Shown one piece after another: positions 1 through 9,210 of a DNA stretch of 64,000 bases (positions are counted from its first letter, which is position 1; every line of letters starts with the position of its first letter). The notes beneath the pieces are model-generated. The model had not been told where the DNA came from and searched no databases. It saw nothing but the letters and a program-made list of their open reading frames with translations. The translations under genes and the position numbers were made by a program. Where the stretch lies: the NCBI RefSeq assembly GCF_000429105.1, contig NZ_AUBF01000010.1, positions 62,001 through 126,000 on the forward strand. Reading direction: 5' to 3'. This DNA comes from Schaalia suimastitidis DSM 15538. GTDB lineage: Bacteria; Actinomycetota; Actinomycetes; Actinomycetales; Actinomycetaceae.

Positions 1-268
1 AAGTCATCCTCCCAACGCAGTTAATCCAACGGTTCTGCTTTTACGAGAGTACTACTGCTGCACGGCCCTGTCTCTTATTGCTCCGGCAACGGACGTCTGC
101 AGGGATGGCTGAGCAGGCCGTTCATCCAGTGCAATGGTACCTTACCGTTGCCCAGCGTCGAGTTCACGCAGGTCTTTGCGCGACGCGGAGGCGGCATAGG
201 CGGTAATCTGAGGGCACGGCTCTATTATTCTGAGGTATCCCGAGCTAGGCGAAAATGCAGGAGTGGGC
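1..268. other. Upstream region of uppS, no gene recognised
   Basis: No open frame on either strand here is supported by a ribosome-binding site or a recognisable protein. A TATTAT hexamer at 223-228 could be the -10 box of the prenyl diphosphate synthase gene, which starts about 40 bases downstream. A gene truncated by the left window edge cannot be excluded. Confidence 0.4.
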
Positions 269-1030
269 ATGGCGCAGTGGAATTTGCTGTACGACCTTTA
301 CGAGGCTCGTGTTCGTTCACGCTTAACTAAAGAGCTCATTCCCCGCCACGTGGGCGTCATCCTTGATGGCAATCGCCGGTGGGCGAAATCAATTGGCACC
401 ACCACCTCTCATGGACATCGTGCAGGCGCTGGGCGTATCGCGCAGTTCCTCGGATGGGCACATGAACTTGGCGTGGAAATCGTGACCTTGTGGATGCTGT
501 CGACCGACAACCTGGGACGCGAATCAAAAGAGCTTAACGAACTGATCGGCATCATTCGCACAGCCGTCGAAGGACTTGCTCAGGACGGCCGCTGGAAACT
601 GCATATTGTGGGCGATATTTCGCTGCTGCCGGATTCATTGGCGCAGACCTTGACAGATGCTGCCCAGCAAACAGCTGGTGTGGAAGGGATGATTGTCAAT
701 ATTGCCGTCGGCTACGGCGGTAGGCATGAAATTACCGAGGCGGTGCGTGCCCTTATCCGGCAGGCTGAGGCAGAAGGTACTTCCTTGGGTGAGCTTGCTG
801 AACGTTTGACTGATGCTGATATTGCGGCGCACCTGTACACCAAAGACCAGCCGGACCCTGACCTGGTCATCCGTACCTCTGGTGAGCAGCGCCTCTCTGG
901 TTTTATGCTCTGGCAGTCGGTACATTCTGAGTTCTACTTCTGTGAAGCGTACTGGCCGGATTTCCGGCGAGTGGATTTCCTACGTGCGATGCGTTCCTAT
1001 GCGCAGCGGGAACGCCGCCTCGGTAAATGA
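269..1030 (+). CDS. uppS: Short-type cis-prenyl diphosphate synthase (UppS family)
   Basis: This 253-residue protein belongs to the cis-prenyltransferase family, which condenses isopentenyl diphosphate onto an allylic diphosphate to supply the lipid carrier for wall synthesis. The N-terminal block HVGVILDGNRRWAKS carries the catalytic Asp of the DGNRRWA signature. The C-terminal RTSGEQRLSGFMLWQS block is the diphosphate-binding region, followed by a WPDFRRVDF stretch. Length and C-terminus resemble the actinobacterial short-chain Z-farnesyl diphosphate synthase rather than the longer decaprenyl enzyme; that sub-assignment is inference. ATG at 269 is preferred over GTG at 263 because GGAG at 260-263 is correctly spaced for it. 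It faces the sugar kinase gene, with a hairpin between the two stop codons. Confidence 0.9.
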   Translation: MAQWNLLYDLYEARVRSRLTKELIPRHVGVILDGNRRWAKSIGTTTSHGHRAGAGRIAQFLGWAHELGVEIVTLWMLSTDNLGRESKELNELIGIIRTAVEGLAQDGRWKLHIVGDISLLPDSLAQTLTDAAQQTAGVEGMIVNIAVGYGGRHEITEAVRALIRQAEAEGTSLGELAERLTDADIAAHLYTKDQPDPDLVIRTSGEQRLSGFMLWQSVHSEFYFCEAYWPDFRRVDFLRAMRSYAQRERRLGK

Positions 1031-1173
1031 GTGGGGTGTGGCTTTTGTAGGCGTGCGGCTTCGGTACGTGGCCGCGTCAACCGCAGCGTCCGCTCGGTTG
1101 GTATCCAATGAGGACGTACACCCGGGGGTATCCAACGAGGCCTTATGCCCCCCGTAAGTCGACGAGGCCGCAC

Positions 1174-1202
1174 ACCCACCGGCAGCTAACTGGGCGGTGG
1201 GT
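1174..1202. terminator. Hairpin between convergent uppS and sugar kinase gene
   Basis: ACCCACCG at 1174-1181 pairs perfectly with CGGTGGGT at 1195-1202, leaving a 13-base loop. It sits between two convergent stop codons and so probably ends transcription from both sides. There is no long T tract. Confidence 0.45.
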
Positions 1203-1210
1203 CTTCAGTC

Positions 1211-2149
1211 TTAGGCGTTGAGTTCGTGGCGCCACGGCGGATTGGCGCCCGCACGCGAGACAGTCACATCTGACACTGCGCTGGCATGGGCCAAAATGGC
1301 GTCAACCTGCTCGGCTGTCACGTTACGCAACGCTGGTCGCGCAGCAGAACCGACAAGACCAAGGCCCCACATTGCGTCAATAATGCCGCCCATGAAGGAA
1401 TCGCCTGCACCAACCGTGTCAACAACTTTGACGTCAGCTGGGGTTGATGTGCAGTACAGGCCCGACGCGGTATAGGCAACGCCGCCTTTCTTTCCGCGCG
1501 TGACAATAATGACCTGCGGCCCCATATTTAGCCACTGCTGGACGGTCTTTTCCAGATCGGAACATCCGGTGAGCCATTCGATGTCTTCATCGGAAACTTT
1601 GACAACGTCAGCGACGGCCACGAATCGGCTGACTTGTGCCATGGCTTGCTCTGGTGTGCCCATGAGGGTAGGACGCGCATTGGGATCGTAGGTAATTAAG
1701 GCGTGTCGGCGTGCACGGATCAGGGCATCAAGAACGGTGGTGGCACCCGGTTCAGTGGTGGCCGAAATAGACCCAGCATGAACCAGCACTTCGTTGCCGG
1801 TCAGCTCCATTGGATGCGGGGGATTCCACACGAAGTCAAAGGTGTAGGTTGCTGCGCCTCGTTCATTGAGGGCTGCCAGAGCGGTACTGGTGTGGTCGGC
1901 CCCGTGGGAATCCTCGGTAATGTGGACCTTTGAGGCAGAAAAATGTTCGACGATTTTCTGGCCGCGGCTATCTTTGCCAATCCATGTCCGAAGCGCCACT
2001 GGTCGATCGAGCCGACCAAGTGTCATTGCCACATTCGCTGGAGAACCACCTGGGTATTCATTCGTTGGTTCAGTTTCGCCATATGGCTGTACGCAATCCA
2101 TGAGGGTTTCGCCGATGGCTAGGACGTGGGGTTCGTTGGCAAATTCCAT
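1211..2149 (-). CDS. PfkB-family sugar kinase, fructokinase-like
   Basis: A 312-residue ribokinase/PfkB-family kinase that phosphorylates a sugar with ATP in the cytoplasm. The first family signature is visible near the N-terminus as GGSPANVAMTLGRL. The second is near the C-terminus as DTVGAGDSFMGGI, whose Asp is the catalytic base and whose Gly-rich turn forms the anion hole. The opening LAIGETLMD with a nearby YGGSPANVA-type block is typical of fructokinases, but the substrate cannot be fixed from sequence alone. The gene is read on the minus strand and is followed by the hairpin shared with uppS. It stands 54 bases downstream of xseB and may be transcribed with the xse genes. Confidence 0.85.
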   Translation of the reverse strand: MEFANEPHVLAIGETLMDCVQPYGETEPTNEYPGGSPANVAMTLGRLDRPVALRTWIGKDSRGQKIVEHFSASKVHITEDSHGADHTSTALAALNERGAATYTFDFVWNPPHPMELTGNEVLVHAGSISATTEPGATTVLDALIRARRHALITYDPNARPTLMGTPEQAMAQVSRFVAVADVVKVSDEDIEWLTGCSDLEKTVQQWLNMGPQVIIVTRGKKGGVAYTASGLYCTSTPADVKVVDTVGAGDSFMGGIIDAMWGLGLVGSAARPALRNVTAEQVDAILAHASAVSDVTVSRAGANPPWRHELNA

Positions 2150-2203
2150 GGCGTTTCTTTCATAACCAGAGGTTTAGGCGACAAACACTAGTTTAGTGTG
2201 AGA

Positions 2204-2425
2204 TTAACCCTGTTCGTCTAGTTCTGGACGCACAATCTGCTGAAGTCGTTCTTGGGCGCCCTCGAGGACTGCGCGGCACCTGGCCGCGAGGGCTTCACCT
2301 CGTTCCCACAGCTCAAGGGTTGCCTCAAGGGGAGCCTGCCCACTTTCGAGCTGGCGGACAATGGCAACTAGTTCGTCGCGCGCTTCTTCGTAGGTCATCT
2401 GCTGGGGGTCAGGTGCATTTGTCAT
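2204..2425 (-). CDS. xseB: Exodeoxyribonuclease VII small subunit
   Basis: A 73-residue protein with the XseB pattern: MTYEEARDELVAIVRQLESG, then LELWERGEALAARCRAVLE and a short acidic tail. The small subunit is a helical hairpin that binds in several copies to XseA and makes the single-strand exonuclease soluble and active. Length is normal for the family. It lies 54 bases downstream of xseA on the same strand, the usual operon order. Confidence 0.93.
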   Translation of the reverse strand: MTNAPDPQQMTYEEARDELVAIVRQLESGQAPLEATLELWERGEALAARCRAVLEGAQERLQQIVRPELDEQG

Positions 2426-2479
2426 TGCTGGTTCTCCTAGGGGTTTGACGAGGCGGTGCAGGCTTTGGCGATGAGGTAT

Positions 2480-3931
2480 CTAAGGTTTTTCGGGCAGGGG
2501 TGTTGTCGTTGCTCCCACCACTTGTGCCACGAGGCGCCCGTGCGCGAGCACGCCTTCAATGAGATCGCCTTTTTTGATGTCGTCGGCGCTGCGAATGAGT
2601 TGCCCTGAAGGGGTTTTCAGGAGCGAGTATCCGCGTTGTAAGGTTGCCTGTGGTGACAAGGCGATTAGGCTCGCGTGTGCCTGAATAACAGCTGTCATTT
2701 CACTGGTGAGTACGCGTTCAATCTGGTGGCGAAGCGAACGAAGATGAGTCTCAATGATGGCGGTATGGCCGTCAATAACTGCTCCTGGTTGGTGCAGGAT
2801 AGGGCGGGATGTCAGCAGTTCTAAGGCGTGTCTTTCCGCGTCGATGCGGCGGGCCAGTGCTGTACGCATCGCGGCTGTGGCTCGGGCAAGACCATCATAT
2901 TCGAGCTGTTGGTCGGGGACGATGCGGCGTGCAGCATCTGTTGGCGTTGACGCGCGGTAGTCAGCAACGAGGTCAAGGAGCGGTGCGTCGCCCTCGTGCC
3001 CAATAGCAGAAACAAGGGGTGTACGTGCCGCTGCTGCTTCGCGTACCAGTATCTCGTCAGAAAAAGGAAGAAGGTCTTCTACGGAGCCTCCGCCGCGGGC
3101 AATGACGATTACGTCAACATTTTCGATGGCGTCAAGTTCACGCAGGGCTGTCGTTACTTCACGCACGCAATACTCGCCCTGAACGGCGACCTCACGTATT
3201 TCGAAGCCGATCCTGGGCCAACGGGCTGAAGCGTTGACAATGACATCGTCTTTCGCTTTCGCGTTGCGTCCACAAATCAATCCCACCGTGCGGGGGAGGA
3301 ACGGTAGGGGTTTTTTACGTTCTGCAGCAAAAAGGCCTTCGGCGTCGAGGCGGCGACGAAGCTGTTCGATATGAGCTAAAAGGTCGCCGATACCTTGGAG
3401 GTGAATCTCTTCGGCGCGCAGATTCAGGGTGCCGCGTCGCTCCCAGAACACAGGTTTGACGCGGGTGACAATGCGAGCACCTTCCTCAAAACCGGGGCCA
3501 GCCTGGTCGAGAATCCCAGCAAAAGCACTCACAGTCATTGAGGTATCTGTTTCGATGTCACGCAGGACGAAGAAACCCATTTTTGTGCCCGGTCGCGGTT
3601 TGTATTCGACGACCTGGCCCTCCACCCACAGAGTAGACATGCGATCAACGTAGATTTTGATGTTCTCTGTCAGGCGTCGTAGCGGCCAAGGATTGTCGCG
3701 TGTGGTGTCTGCCGCCTTAGCAGCTGAGGGCGCGCTGCTGGTGCCGTGTCCCGAGGCGTCGCCTCGGAATACGCCTATGCCATTGGGTTGGGCTGTGCCC
3801 GCTCCCGCACCATTGTGGTGTGCCGCAGGATCAGGTATCACAGGGGACGAGGGCGCTGCCTGCATTTGGCCCGCAGACAAAGGGCGATAAGCGAAGGTGG
3901 GCGACTGCTCGCCAAATGACGGTCCTGGCAC
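2480..3931 (-). CDS. xseA: Exodeoxyribonuclease VII large subunit
   Basis: A 483-residue large subunit of exonuclease VII, which degrades single-stranded DNA from both ends. Roughly residues 1-80 are a Pro/Ala/Gly-rich extension not needed by the family. They are followed by an OB-fold domain ([19 protein letters not shown] region). The catalytic domain contains [31 protein letters not shown] and [17 protein letters not shown] at 3931 fits a leaderless start: a TATCCT box (positions 3943-3938 on the minus strand) lies six bases upstream. If the extension is not translated, an internal start near residue 22 (GQMQAAP) is possible. It is divergent from ispH across a 90-bp gap and upstream of xseB. 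Confidence 0.92.
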   Translation of the reverse strand: MPGPSFGEQSPTFAYRPLSAGQMQAAPSSPVIPDPAAHHNGAGAGTAQPNGIGVFRGDASGHGTSSAPSAAKAADTTRDNPWPLRRLTENIKIYVDRMSTLWVEGQVVEYKPRPGTKMGFFVLRDIETDTSMTVSAFAGILDQAGPGFEEGARIVTRVKPVFWERRGTLNLRAEEIHLQGIGDLLAHIEQLRRRLDAEGLFAAERKKPLPFLPRTVGLICGRNAKAKDDVIVNASARWPRIGFEIREVAVQGEYCVREVTTALRELDAIENVDVIVIARGGGSVEDLLPFSDEILVREAAAARTPLVSAIGHEGDAPLLDLVADYRASTPTDAARRIVPDQQLEYDGLARATAAMRTALARRIDAERHALELLTSRPILHQPGAVIDGHTAIIETHLRSLRHQIERVLTSEMTAVIQAHASLIALSPQATLQRGYSLLKTPSGQLIRSADDIKKGDLIEGVLAHGRLVAQVVGATTTPLPEKP

Positions 3932-4021
3932 CGTTTAAGGATAACGGGTGGACGCCTCGGCAAGTGTGATCTGTACCAGCCAAGGCGATGCGGTGCGAAT
4001 AAGCCCGTTACGCTTGTCGCT
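3932..4021. promoter_or_regulatory. Divergent leaderless promoters for xseA and ispH
   Basis: On the minus strand TATCCT (3938-3943) stands six bases before the xseA GTG. On the plus strand TACGCT (4009-4014) stands seven bases before the ispH ATG. Neither gene has a Shine-Dalgarno sequence, so both transcripts probably begin at or next to the start codon. Confidence 0.5.
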
Positions 4022-5074
4022 ATGACTGCCCTTTCGCAAGAAGCCGCACCGACTCAGGTTTTTGCCAACGGCCAAGGCCGCGTACTGCTGGCTGCGCCTC
4101 GTGGATACTGCGCTGGTGTTGACCGTGCAGTGGACGTCGTTGAAAAGGCGCTCGACCTTTACGGTGCCCCCATTTACGTACGTAAAGAAATCGTTCACAA
4201 CAAGTACGTTGTGGAAACCCTGTCTAAACGTGGCGCCATATTCGTCAACGAAACCGATGAAGTACCTGAAGGTGCGCGCGTAGTCTTTTCGGCACACGGC
4301 GTATCGCCGCAGGTACGGGATGCGGCAGAGGCGCGTGGCCTCGCCACCATTGACGCCACATGCCCTCTTGTGACCAAGGTGCACCGCGAAGCTGTGCGTT
4401 TCGCGAAAGAAGACTATGACATCGTGCTTGTTGGACATGAAGGGCACGAAGAAGTGGAAGGCACTTACGGGGAAGCTCCAGAACATATTCAAGTTGTTGG
4501 CACACCTGACGAGGTGTCGCAGGTGAGGGTCCGTGACCCTCAACGCGTCGTGTGGCTGTCCCAAACCACCTTGTCTGTCGACGAAACCATTCAGACAGTT
4601 GACCGCCTCCGCCAGCGTTTCCCGCTGCTCAATAACCCACCGTCAGACGACATTTGCTATGCGACACAAAACCGCCAGGTGGCCGTGAAAACTATTGCGC
4701 CACATGTGGATGTCATGGTTGTGGTGGGTTCAGCGAACTCTTCTAACTCGGTGCGGCTGGTCGAAGTTGGTCTTGAAGCGGGCGCTGGCGCTGCCTACCG
4801 GGTCGATAAGGCTGAGGAACTGGAGTCGGCATGGTTCGCCCACGCCTCGACTGTGGGCCTCACCTCGGGGGCTTCGGTACCGGAAATCCTCGTGCGTGAC
4901 GTCCTTGATTGGCTGGCTCAGCGTGGTTTTCCCAATGTGGAGGAAGTGCGTACCGAAACAGAAACAACGACCTTCGCATTGCCTCGTAACCTCAGGACGG
5001 ACCTGAGTGCCCACGGGATGGACGATGCGCGCCCTCATGCGCGGCGAAAGGCAGGGCCCGACCACACGCACTAG
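4022..5074 (+). CDS. ispH: 4-hydroxy-3-methylbut-2-enyl diphosphate reductase
   Basis: IspH (LytB) performs the last step of the MEP pathway, reducing HMBPP to isopentenyl and dimethylallyl diphosphate with an iron-sulfur cluster. The three cluster cysteines are visible: Cys30 in [12 protein letters not shown], Cys114 in [11 protein letters not shown] and Cys212 in [11 protein letters not shown]. The substrate-binding SAHGVSP, GHEGHEE and GSANSSNS segments are intact. At 350 residues the length is normal apart from a short His/Arg-rich tail. The ATG is preceded by a TACGCT box seven bases upstream and no ribosome-binding site, so it is probably leaderless. Its product feeds the prenyl diphosphate synthase encoded at the left end of the window. 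Confidence 0.96.
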   Translation: MTALSQEAAPTQVFANGQGRVLLAAPRGYCAGVDRAVDVVEKALDLYGAPIYVRKEIVHNKYVVETLSKRGAIFVNETDEVPEGARVVFSAHGVSPQVRDAAEARGLATIDATCPLVTKVHREAVRFAKEDYDIVLVGHEGHEEVEGTYGEAPEHIQVVGTPDEVSQVRVRDPQRVVWLSQTTLSVDETIQTVDRLRQRFPLLNNPPSDDICYATQNRQVAVKTIAPHVDVMVVVGSANSSNSVRLVEVGLEAGAGAAYRVDKAEELESAWFAHASTVGLTSGASVPEILVRDVLDWLAQRGFPNVEEVRTETETTTFALPRNLRTDLSAHGMDDARPHARRKAGPDHTH

Positions 5075-5127
5075 TGACGTGTGTCTATCCACCCAAGATC
5101 AGGCTGGGGTTGGGCGTCGCGCTGCTT

Positions 5128-5140
5128 TAGACTGGTGGGC
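5128..5140 (+). promoter_or_regulatory. Leaderless promoter box of ychF
   Basis: TAGACT at 5128-5133 is separated by seven bases from the GTG start of ychF. The same TAGACT box occurs six bases before the response-regulator and aldehyde dehydrogenase starts in this window. Confidence 0.5.
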
Positions 5141-6223
5141 GTGTCTCTAACTATCGGTATTGCCGGGCTGCCCAATGTTGGCAAGTCAACTCTTTTCAAT
5201 GCTCTGACGCGCGCCACCGTTCTGGCTGCGAACTACCCATTTGCCACCATTGAACCCAATGTGGGTGTGGTACCCCTGCCGGACCCCAGGTTGCAGCAGC
5301 TAGCAGAAGTGTTCGGCTCAGAACGCCTGGTGCCAGCGACGGTCTCCTTTGTCGATATTGCAGGTATTGTGCGTGGAGCCAGCGAAGGTGAAGGGCTGGG
5401 CAACCAATTTTTGGCCAATATTCGCGAGGCCGATGCCATTTGCCAGGTGACGCGTGCCTTCACTGACCCGGACGTGATCCACGTTGATGGCAAAGTTGAC
5501 CCGGCGGAAGATATTGACACTATCTCAACCGAATTGATTCTTGCTGACATGCAAACACTGGAAAAGGCGATTCCGCGCCTCGAAAAAGAGGTGCGCGGCA
5601 AGAAGACTGAGCCCATTGTGCTTGAAACAGCTCGCGAGGCGTTGGCACTGTTAGAGCAAGGACATTTGTTGAGCGGTCCAGAGGGGAAGAAACTGGACGC
5701 GGACGCAGTGAAATCCTTCCAACTGATGACTTCCAAGCCGTTCATTTACGTTTTCAACATGGATGCCGAGGGGATGGCTGACCAGGAGCGCCAAGCTGAG
5801 TTGCGTGCACTGGTTGCGCCTGCCGAGGCGATCTTCCTGGACGCACAATTCGAAGCTGAACTGGTCGAATTGGATGAAGAAGACGCTCGCGAAATGCTGG
5901 AAGATTCCGGTCAAGACGAGTCTGGGCTGGACAAACTGGCCCGCGTTGGCTTCGACACGCTGGGTTTGCAAACCTACCTCACCGCGGGTCCGAAAGAAGC
6001 GCGCGCCTGGACTATCCGCAAAGGTGACACTGCGCCGCAGGCCGCTGGGGTGATCCACACCGACTTCCAAAAAGGCTTCATCAAAGCTGAGATCGTGTCC
6101 TTCGAAGATTTGCTGCACTACGGCTCCATTGCCGAGGCGCGCGCCGCCGGTAAAGTCCGCATGGAAGGCAAAGACTACGTCATGGCCGACGGCGACGTGG
6201 TCGAGTTCCGGTTTAATGTGTAG
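5141..6223 (+). CDS. ychF: Redox-regulated ATPase YchF (Obg-like)
   Basis: A 360-residue YchF/OLA1-type P-loop ATPase that associates with ribosomes and binds ATP rather than GTP. The P-loop is GLPNVGKSTLFN near residues 8-20, the switch region VDIAGIVRGASEGEGLGNQFL follows, and the base-recognition motif appears as NMDAEG. A coiled-coil insertion precedes the C-terminal TGS domain ending VVEFRFNV. The GTG at 5141 gives the canonical SLTIGIAGLPNVGKST N-terminus; upstream in-frame codons are not needed. The last six sense codons and stop recur twice downstream, marking this 3' end as the insertion site of the mobile element. The chromosomal copy remains full length. Confidence 0.95.
   Translation: MSLTIGIAGLPNVGKSTLFNALTRATVLAANYPFATIEPNVGVVPLPDPRLQQLAEVFGSERLVPATVSFVDIAGIVRGASEGEGLGNQFLANIREADAICQVTRAFTDPDVIHVDGKVDPAEDIDTISTELILADMQTLEKAIPRLEKEVRGKKTEPIVLETAREALALLEQGHLLSGPEGKKLDADAVKSFQLMTSKPFIYVFNMDAEGMADQERQAELRALVAPAEAIFLDAQFEAELVELDEEDAREMLEDSGQDESGLDKLARVGFDTLGLQTYLTAGPKEARAWTIRKGDTAPQAAGVIHTDFQKGFIKAEIVSFEDLLHYGSIAEARAAGKVRMEGKDYVMADGDVVEFRFNV
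6203..6223 (+). other. Putative attL within ychF 3' end
   Basis: The codons for E-F-R-F-N-V-stop here are matched in the same order at 31831-31851, and the part GGTTTAATGT is also found at 33635-33644. Integrases that target gene 3' ends normally restore the reading frame in this way. The identical core is short (TTTAA plus scattered bases), so the exact exchange point is not resolved. Confidence 0.6.
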
Positions 6224-6247
6224 AACCGCGTCGTTCCAACGTTCTGC

Positions 6248-6305
6248 GTCCAGTAAGGACCTACTGGACGGGGCAGTTACTGGAAGTTATTGGAAAGTTA
6301 CTGGA
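6248..6305. repeat. Phased TTAYTGGA repeats and palindrome, likely integrase arm sites
   Basis: GTCCAGTA (6248-6255) and TACTGGAC (6262-6269) form a perfect inverted repeat with a six-base spacer. They are followed by TTACTGGA at 6277, TTATTGGA at 6287 and TTACTGGA at 6298, spaced 10 and 11 bases, so on one face of the helix. TTATTGGA recurs at 31741 near the other end of the element. The arrangement resembles arm-type binding sites of a tyrosine recombinase or its excisionase. Confidence 0.5.
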
Positions 6306-6388
6306 CGCGGAGAGTGAAGCGGCGGAGCTGCATCTTGTGGTGACGGGTGGTCGTCTGCGACGCAAGGGCAAGCGCCCAGGAGGGTCGG

Positions 6389-6994
6389 ATGATCGGGGAC
6401 TCGGTTCCGTGGAAGGAAGAGTTGCTCAAGGTTGTTGACAACATTGAGCGCCGCGCGAACCAACAGCGCTGGACAGAACGAACTGGCTTCCTTGTCGAGC
6501 GGGATGTGATGGTTGGTTCCTTCGCCGTCCGCAAGATGCTCGATACGCCAGGCAAGATCAGTGACGAGACACGCCAGGAGACCGTCTCAGTGGTCTCCCA
6601 CCGCCTCGTTGGGCAGCCTCCAGACCTCTACAACCGGTTCGAGTTCTGGACGATGTTCAACGTCGAACTTGGAACGAAGGAAGAACTGAGCCTCCGAGAG
6701 TTCTGCAACCGGATCATCCACAGTCTCGTCTTCTCGTTCAGCGCGCCCGAGAACGATATCCCGCTGCTCGACGGCATCTACGTCGCATCAGACCGAAGCA
6801 GTCGCAAGTCCTTGACTTTCATCAGCGTCGAGGAACTCCTTCGCGTATTCCGCAAGGTCGGAGACGATGACGTGGTGAGCGTCATTATGCGCAGAGACGC
6901 GGAGGGGCGCATGCAGGTGATCCGAGCATCTCAGCCCAGCATCGAACCGGGAACGCGCAACTTCGCACCCTCACCAGACGAACACGGGTCGTAG
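6389..6994 (+). CDS. Hypothetical protein at the left end of the element
   Basis: I do not recognise this 201-residue protein. ATG at 6389 is chosen over the upstream GTG because AGGAGGG at 6378-6384 precedes it. It is soluble, with no signal peptide or membrane segment, and has an N-terminal helical stretch (WKEELLKVVDNIERRANQQ). An interior acidic/hydrophobic segment (ENDIPLLDGIYVASDRS) follows, and the C-terminal part ends in a disordered Pro/Ser tail. It is the first gene inside the left attachment site and converges with the replication-relaxation-like gene, seven bases separating the two stops. Confidence 0.6.
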   Translation: MIGDSVPWKEELLKVVDNIERRANQQRWTERTGFLVERDVMVGSFAVRKMLDTPGKISDETRQETVSVVSHRLVGQPPDLYNRFEFWTMFNVELGTKEELSLREFCNRIIHSLVFSFSAPENDIPLLDGIYVASDRSSRKSLTFISVEELLRVFRKVGDDDVVSVIMRRDAEGRMQVIRASQPSIEPGTRNFAPSPDEHGS

Positions 6995-7001
6995 TAGCTC
7001 G

Positions 7002-8501
7002 TCAGAGTCGCCACATCTTCCCTGTGAAGGGCTGCCCATCGCGGTCGAGCAGTTTGACGAACTCAACCTTCGAACCGATCCCAGCGTCCTTCGCAGCCTG
7101 ATGAACCTTGCGCGCGAACGCCTCGCTCTTCATCACATAGACGATCTTCTTGAACTGTCTGTCCTGGGCGTAGGCGGCCATCACCTGTCTCAACTCTTTC
7201 GGAGACTTTCCTGAGATCTCCACCTCGACGGCGAACGACACAGGCTCAGCACTCGTCCTCAGGTGCTCACGGTTGATCACGAAGTCAGGGCGGTGGGTCT
7301 TGCCGGTGCCCTTGATATCCACCGGAACCCACAGCGACGGGTAGAGAGTTGCGACCTCAGACCAGGCGACTTTGCCCGCCTCGGCGGCTCTGTAGGCGTC
7401 ACGGAGCACAGAGACAGCCAGCACAGCCTGGTCTGCCGAACGTTGCTTGACGACATCCATGAACGCGCGCTCGATGGCGGTCTCACTCAGAACCTCAGCC
7501 AGTTCGATCCTTCCCACAGACGAGCCGAGCGACGAAGACAAGCCAGTCAGGATCGCTTGGTTGATGCTCAGCGTGTGCTTGACGTGGATCGGGTTGATGT
7601 CCGAAGCCTTCAACGAGACGACCTCGAACGGTTCCACGTTGCCTTCATCGAGCAAGCGCTTGAGACCGTTCTTGCCCAAAGTCCAGAGCGTGCGTCCATC
7701 GAACAGCGTTGTGCCATTGACCATGTGCTGCCACTCGTTGAGACCACGAAGGCGATGTGCAGCTGAACTGTTCGTCACTCCAAGCAACTGTCCGACCTGT
7801 GCTGCGGTAGCGAAGCGACCCTTGCCAAGGAACTCGAACACGGCGATGTCACGCTCAGTGATCTTCCCTCGCTTGTATTTCAGGTTCTTCGTGCGTTTCT
7901 TGTGACCCGGCAGCACGACACCCTGCTCTTGCGCTTCACGCTCACGACGGCGCATCTCACGACGCTCCTCAGGGGTCTTCTTCCTTCTCCAAGCACTGTC
8001 GTCTCGCACCGAAGTAGTAGAGACAACGTGGTCTCCAACAGGCTCAGCAAGAGGATCATCGTCGTCCTCCAGCAACTCAGCGAGCACGTCATCCTGCTCA
8101 TCGACGCCACCAGTTCCCTCACCATCAACACCTTCGTCAAGGTTCGCTATGACGTGCTTGACGGTCTTCACGCTCTCTGTCACAGCCACTGAGGCAGGCT
8201 TCGTGAAACATGTGTAGGCACCATCAGGCGTCCTCGAGGTGTCCTGACGAACCGCATCCGCAACGCGCTCAGCGGTCTGTACGTGTTCGCGCACACTTGG
8301 CGTCGCGGGCTTCACGAAGGTTCTCAAAGGCGAGCCAGAGAGCGGCGCGCCTGCCTCTGCTGACACCCCTCCAACGGCGATCTGCTCGTCGTCATCATCA
8401 AGGAACGGGTTGTAGTCGGGTCTTGGTTCGCTCTCATTCGCGGCGACGATGGTGTCCTCGTCGTCATCTAAGAATGGGTTGTAGGTGTCTGTTGTGTTCA
8501 T
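7002..8501 (-). CDS. Replication-relaxation-like wHTH protein with nuclease-like C-terminus
   Basis: A 499-residue protein. The acidic N-terminus holds two copies of YNPFLDDD (residues near 7 and 31), then long charged low-complexity sequence. A winged-helix block follows (TERDIAVFEFLGKGRFATAA, QVGQLLGV), typical of the replication-relaxation family of actinobacterial plasmids and integrative elements. The C-terminal part contains HRPDFVINRE and SFAVEVEISGKSPKEL, an acid-then-E-x-E-x-S-x-K pattern like a PD-(D/E)xK nuclease core. ATG at 8501 is chosen because AGGAGG precedes it. A TGATATT box at 8552-8546 on the minus strand gives a leader of about 40 bases. The probable role is replication or copy control of the element, inferred from family and position. 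Confidence 0.65.
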   Translation of the reverse strand: MNTTDTYNPFLDDDEDTIVAANESEPRPDYNPFLDDDDEQIAVGGVSAEAGAPLSGSPLRTFVKPATPSVREHVQTAERVADAVRQDTSRTPDGAYTCFTKPASVAVTESVKTVKHVIANLDEGVDGEGTGGVDEQDDVLAELLEDDDDPLAEPVGDHVVSTTSVRDDSAWRRKKTPEERREMRRREREAQEQGVVLPGHKKRTKNLKYKRGKITERDIAVFEFLGKGRFATAAQVGQLLGVTNSSAAHRLRGLNEWQHMVNGTTLFDGRTLWTLGKNGLKRLLDEGNVEPFEVVSLKASDINPIHVKHTLSINQAILTGLSSSLGSSVGRIELAEVLSETAIERAFMDVVKQRSADQAVLAVSVLRDAYRAAEAGKVAWSEVATLYPSLWVPVDIKGTGKTHRPDFVINREHLRTSAEPVSFAVEVEISGKSPKELRQVMAAYAQDRQFKKIVYVMKSEAFARKVHQAAKDAGIGSKVEFVKLLDRDGQPFTGKMWRL

Positions 8502-8545
8502 TTTGCTGTCCTCCTGTAGCAAGCCCCCAAATAAAGGTCACTCCT

Positions 8546-8552
8546 AATATCA
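8546..8552 (-). promoter_or_regulatory. TGATATT promoter box of replication-relaxation-like gene
   Basis: Reads CTTTCTGATATTAGGAG on the minus strand, 45 bases upstream of the ATG. It belongs to the shared element promoter set. Confidence 0.5.
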
Positions 8553-9210
8553 GAAAGACTGCCGAACCGTCCCGCACGCTCTGCCGCACGGTTGAACCAA
8601 CGGCACAACTCGGCACGGTTCCCTAAGAGACCTTGCGAAAATGCGAACTCACAAAATATGACCTACACGGGTCCCCACCTTTGACGGCCGAGGCGAGTGA
8701 ATGCCTTCATCGCATTTTTGAGAAAGCACTTGACGAACCCAAGATGTTTATGAAGTTGCCAGGTGTGCGGATCACTCTGACTGCACTGCTATCGGAACCA
8801 GCGCCACAGGCGCTCTTCTGAAAACTTGACGAAGCCTCCTTGGCGGAGGCGGGGCGGAGAGCACTCACGAGGCGCGTGCTCATACGGGCGCTCTGTCTGG
8901 GTGGTGGCTGTTGTCCATTGAAGAACAACGAAGCCCCCGAGCCAGACTATGTAACAGCCTCACCGCCTTACTAAAACTTCCTCAACTCAGACGGCGTGCC
9001 GGATGGGTGCCTTGTGGGTCTCATTACCTCGCGGGGCGCTCTCGTTCCGCGCCTACTCCCGCCATTAGTCCTGTCCTCTTTTTATTTTTTAGTGCAATTC
9101 CAACGAACTTAAATCTCCTTAAGAATTCTTTTGAAGAAATGCTTGACAAATAGGAATTATCAGCTAATGCAATTGTTGTCGGAAAGAATTCGGCATAACA
9201 ACTAATAGGG

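Noticed and set aside
8633-8821. 62-codon frame from a TTG
   Set aside because: No Shine-Dalgarno sequence, rare start codon and no recognisable features.
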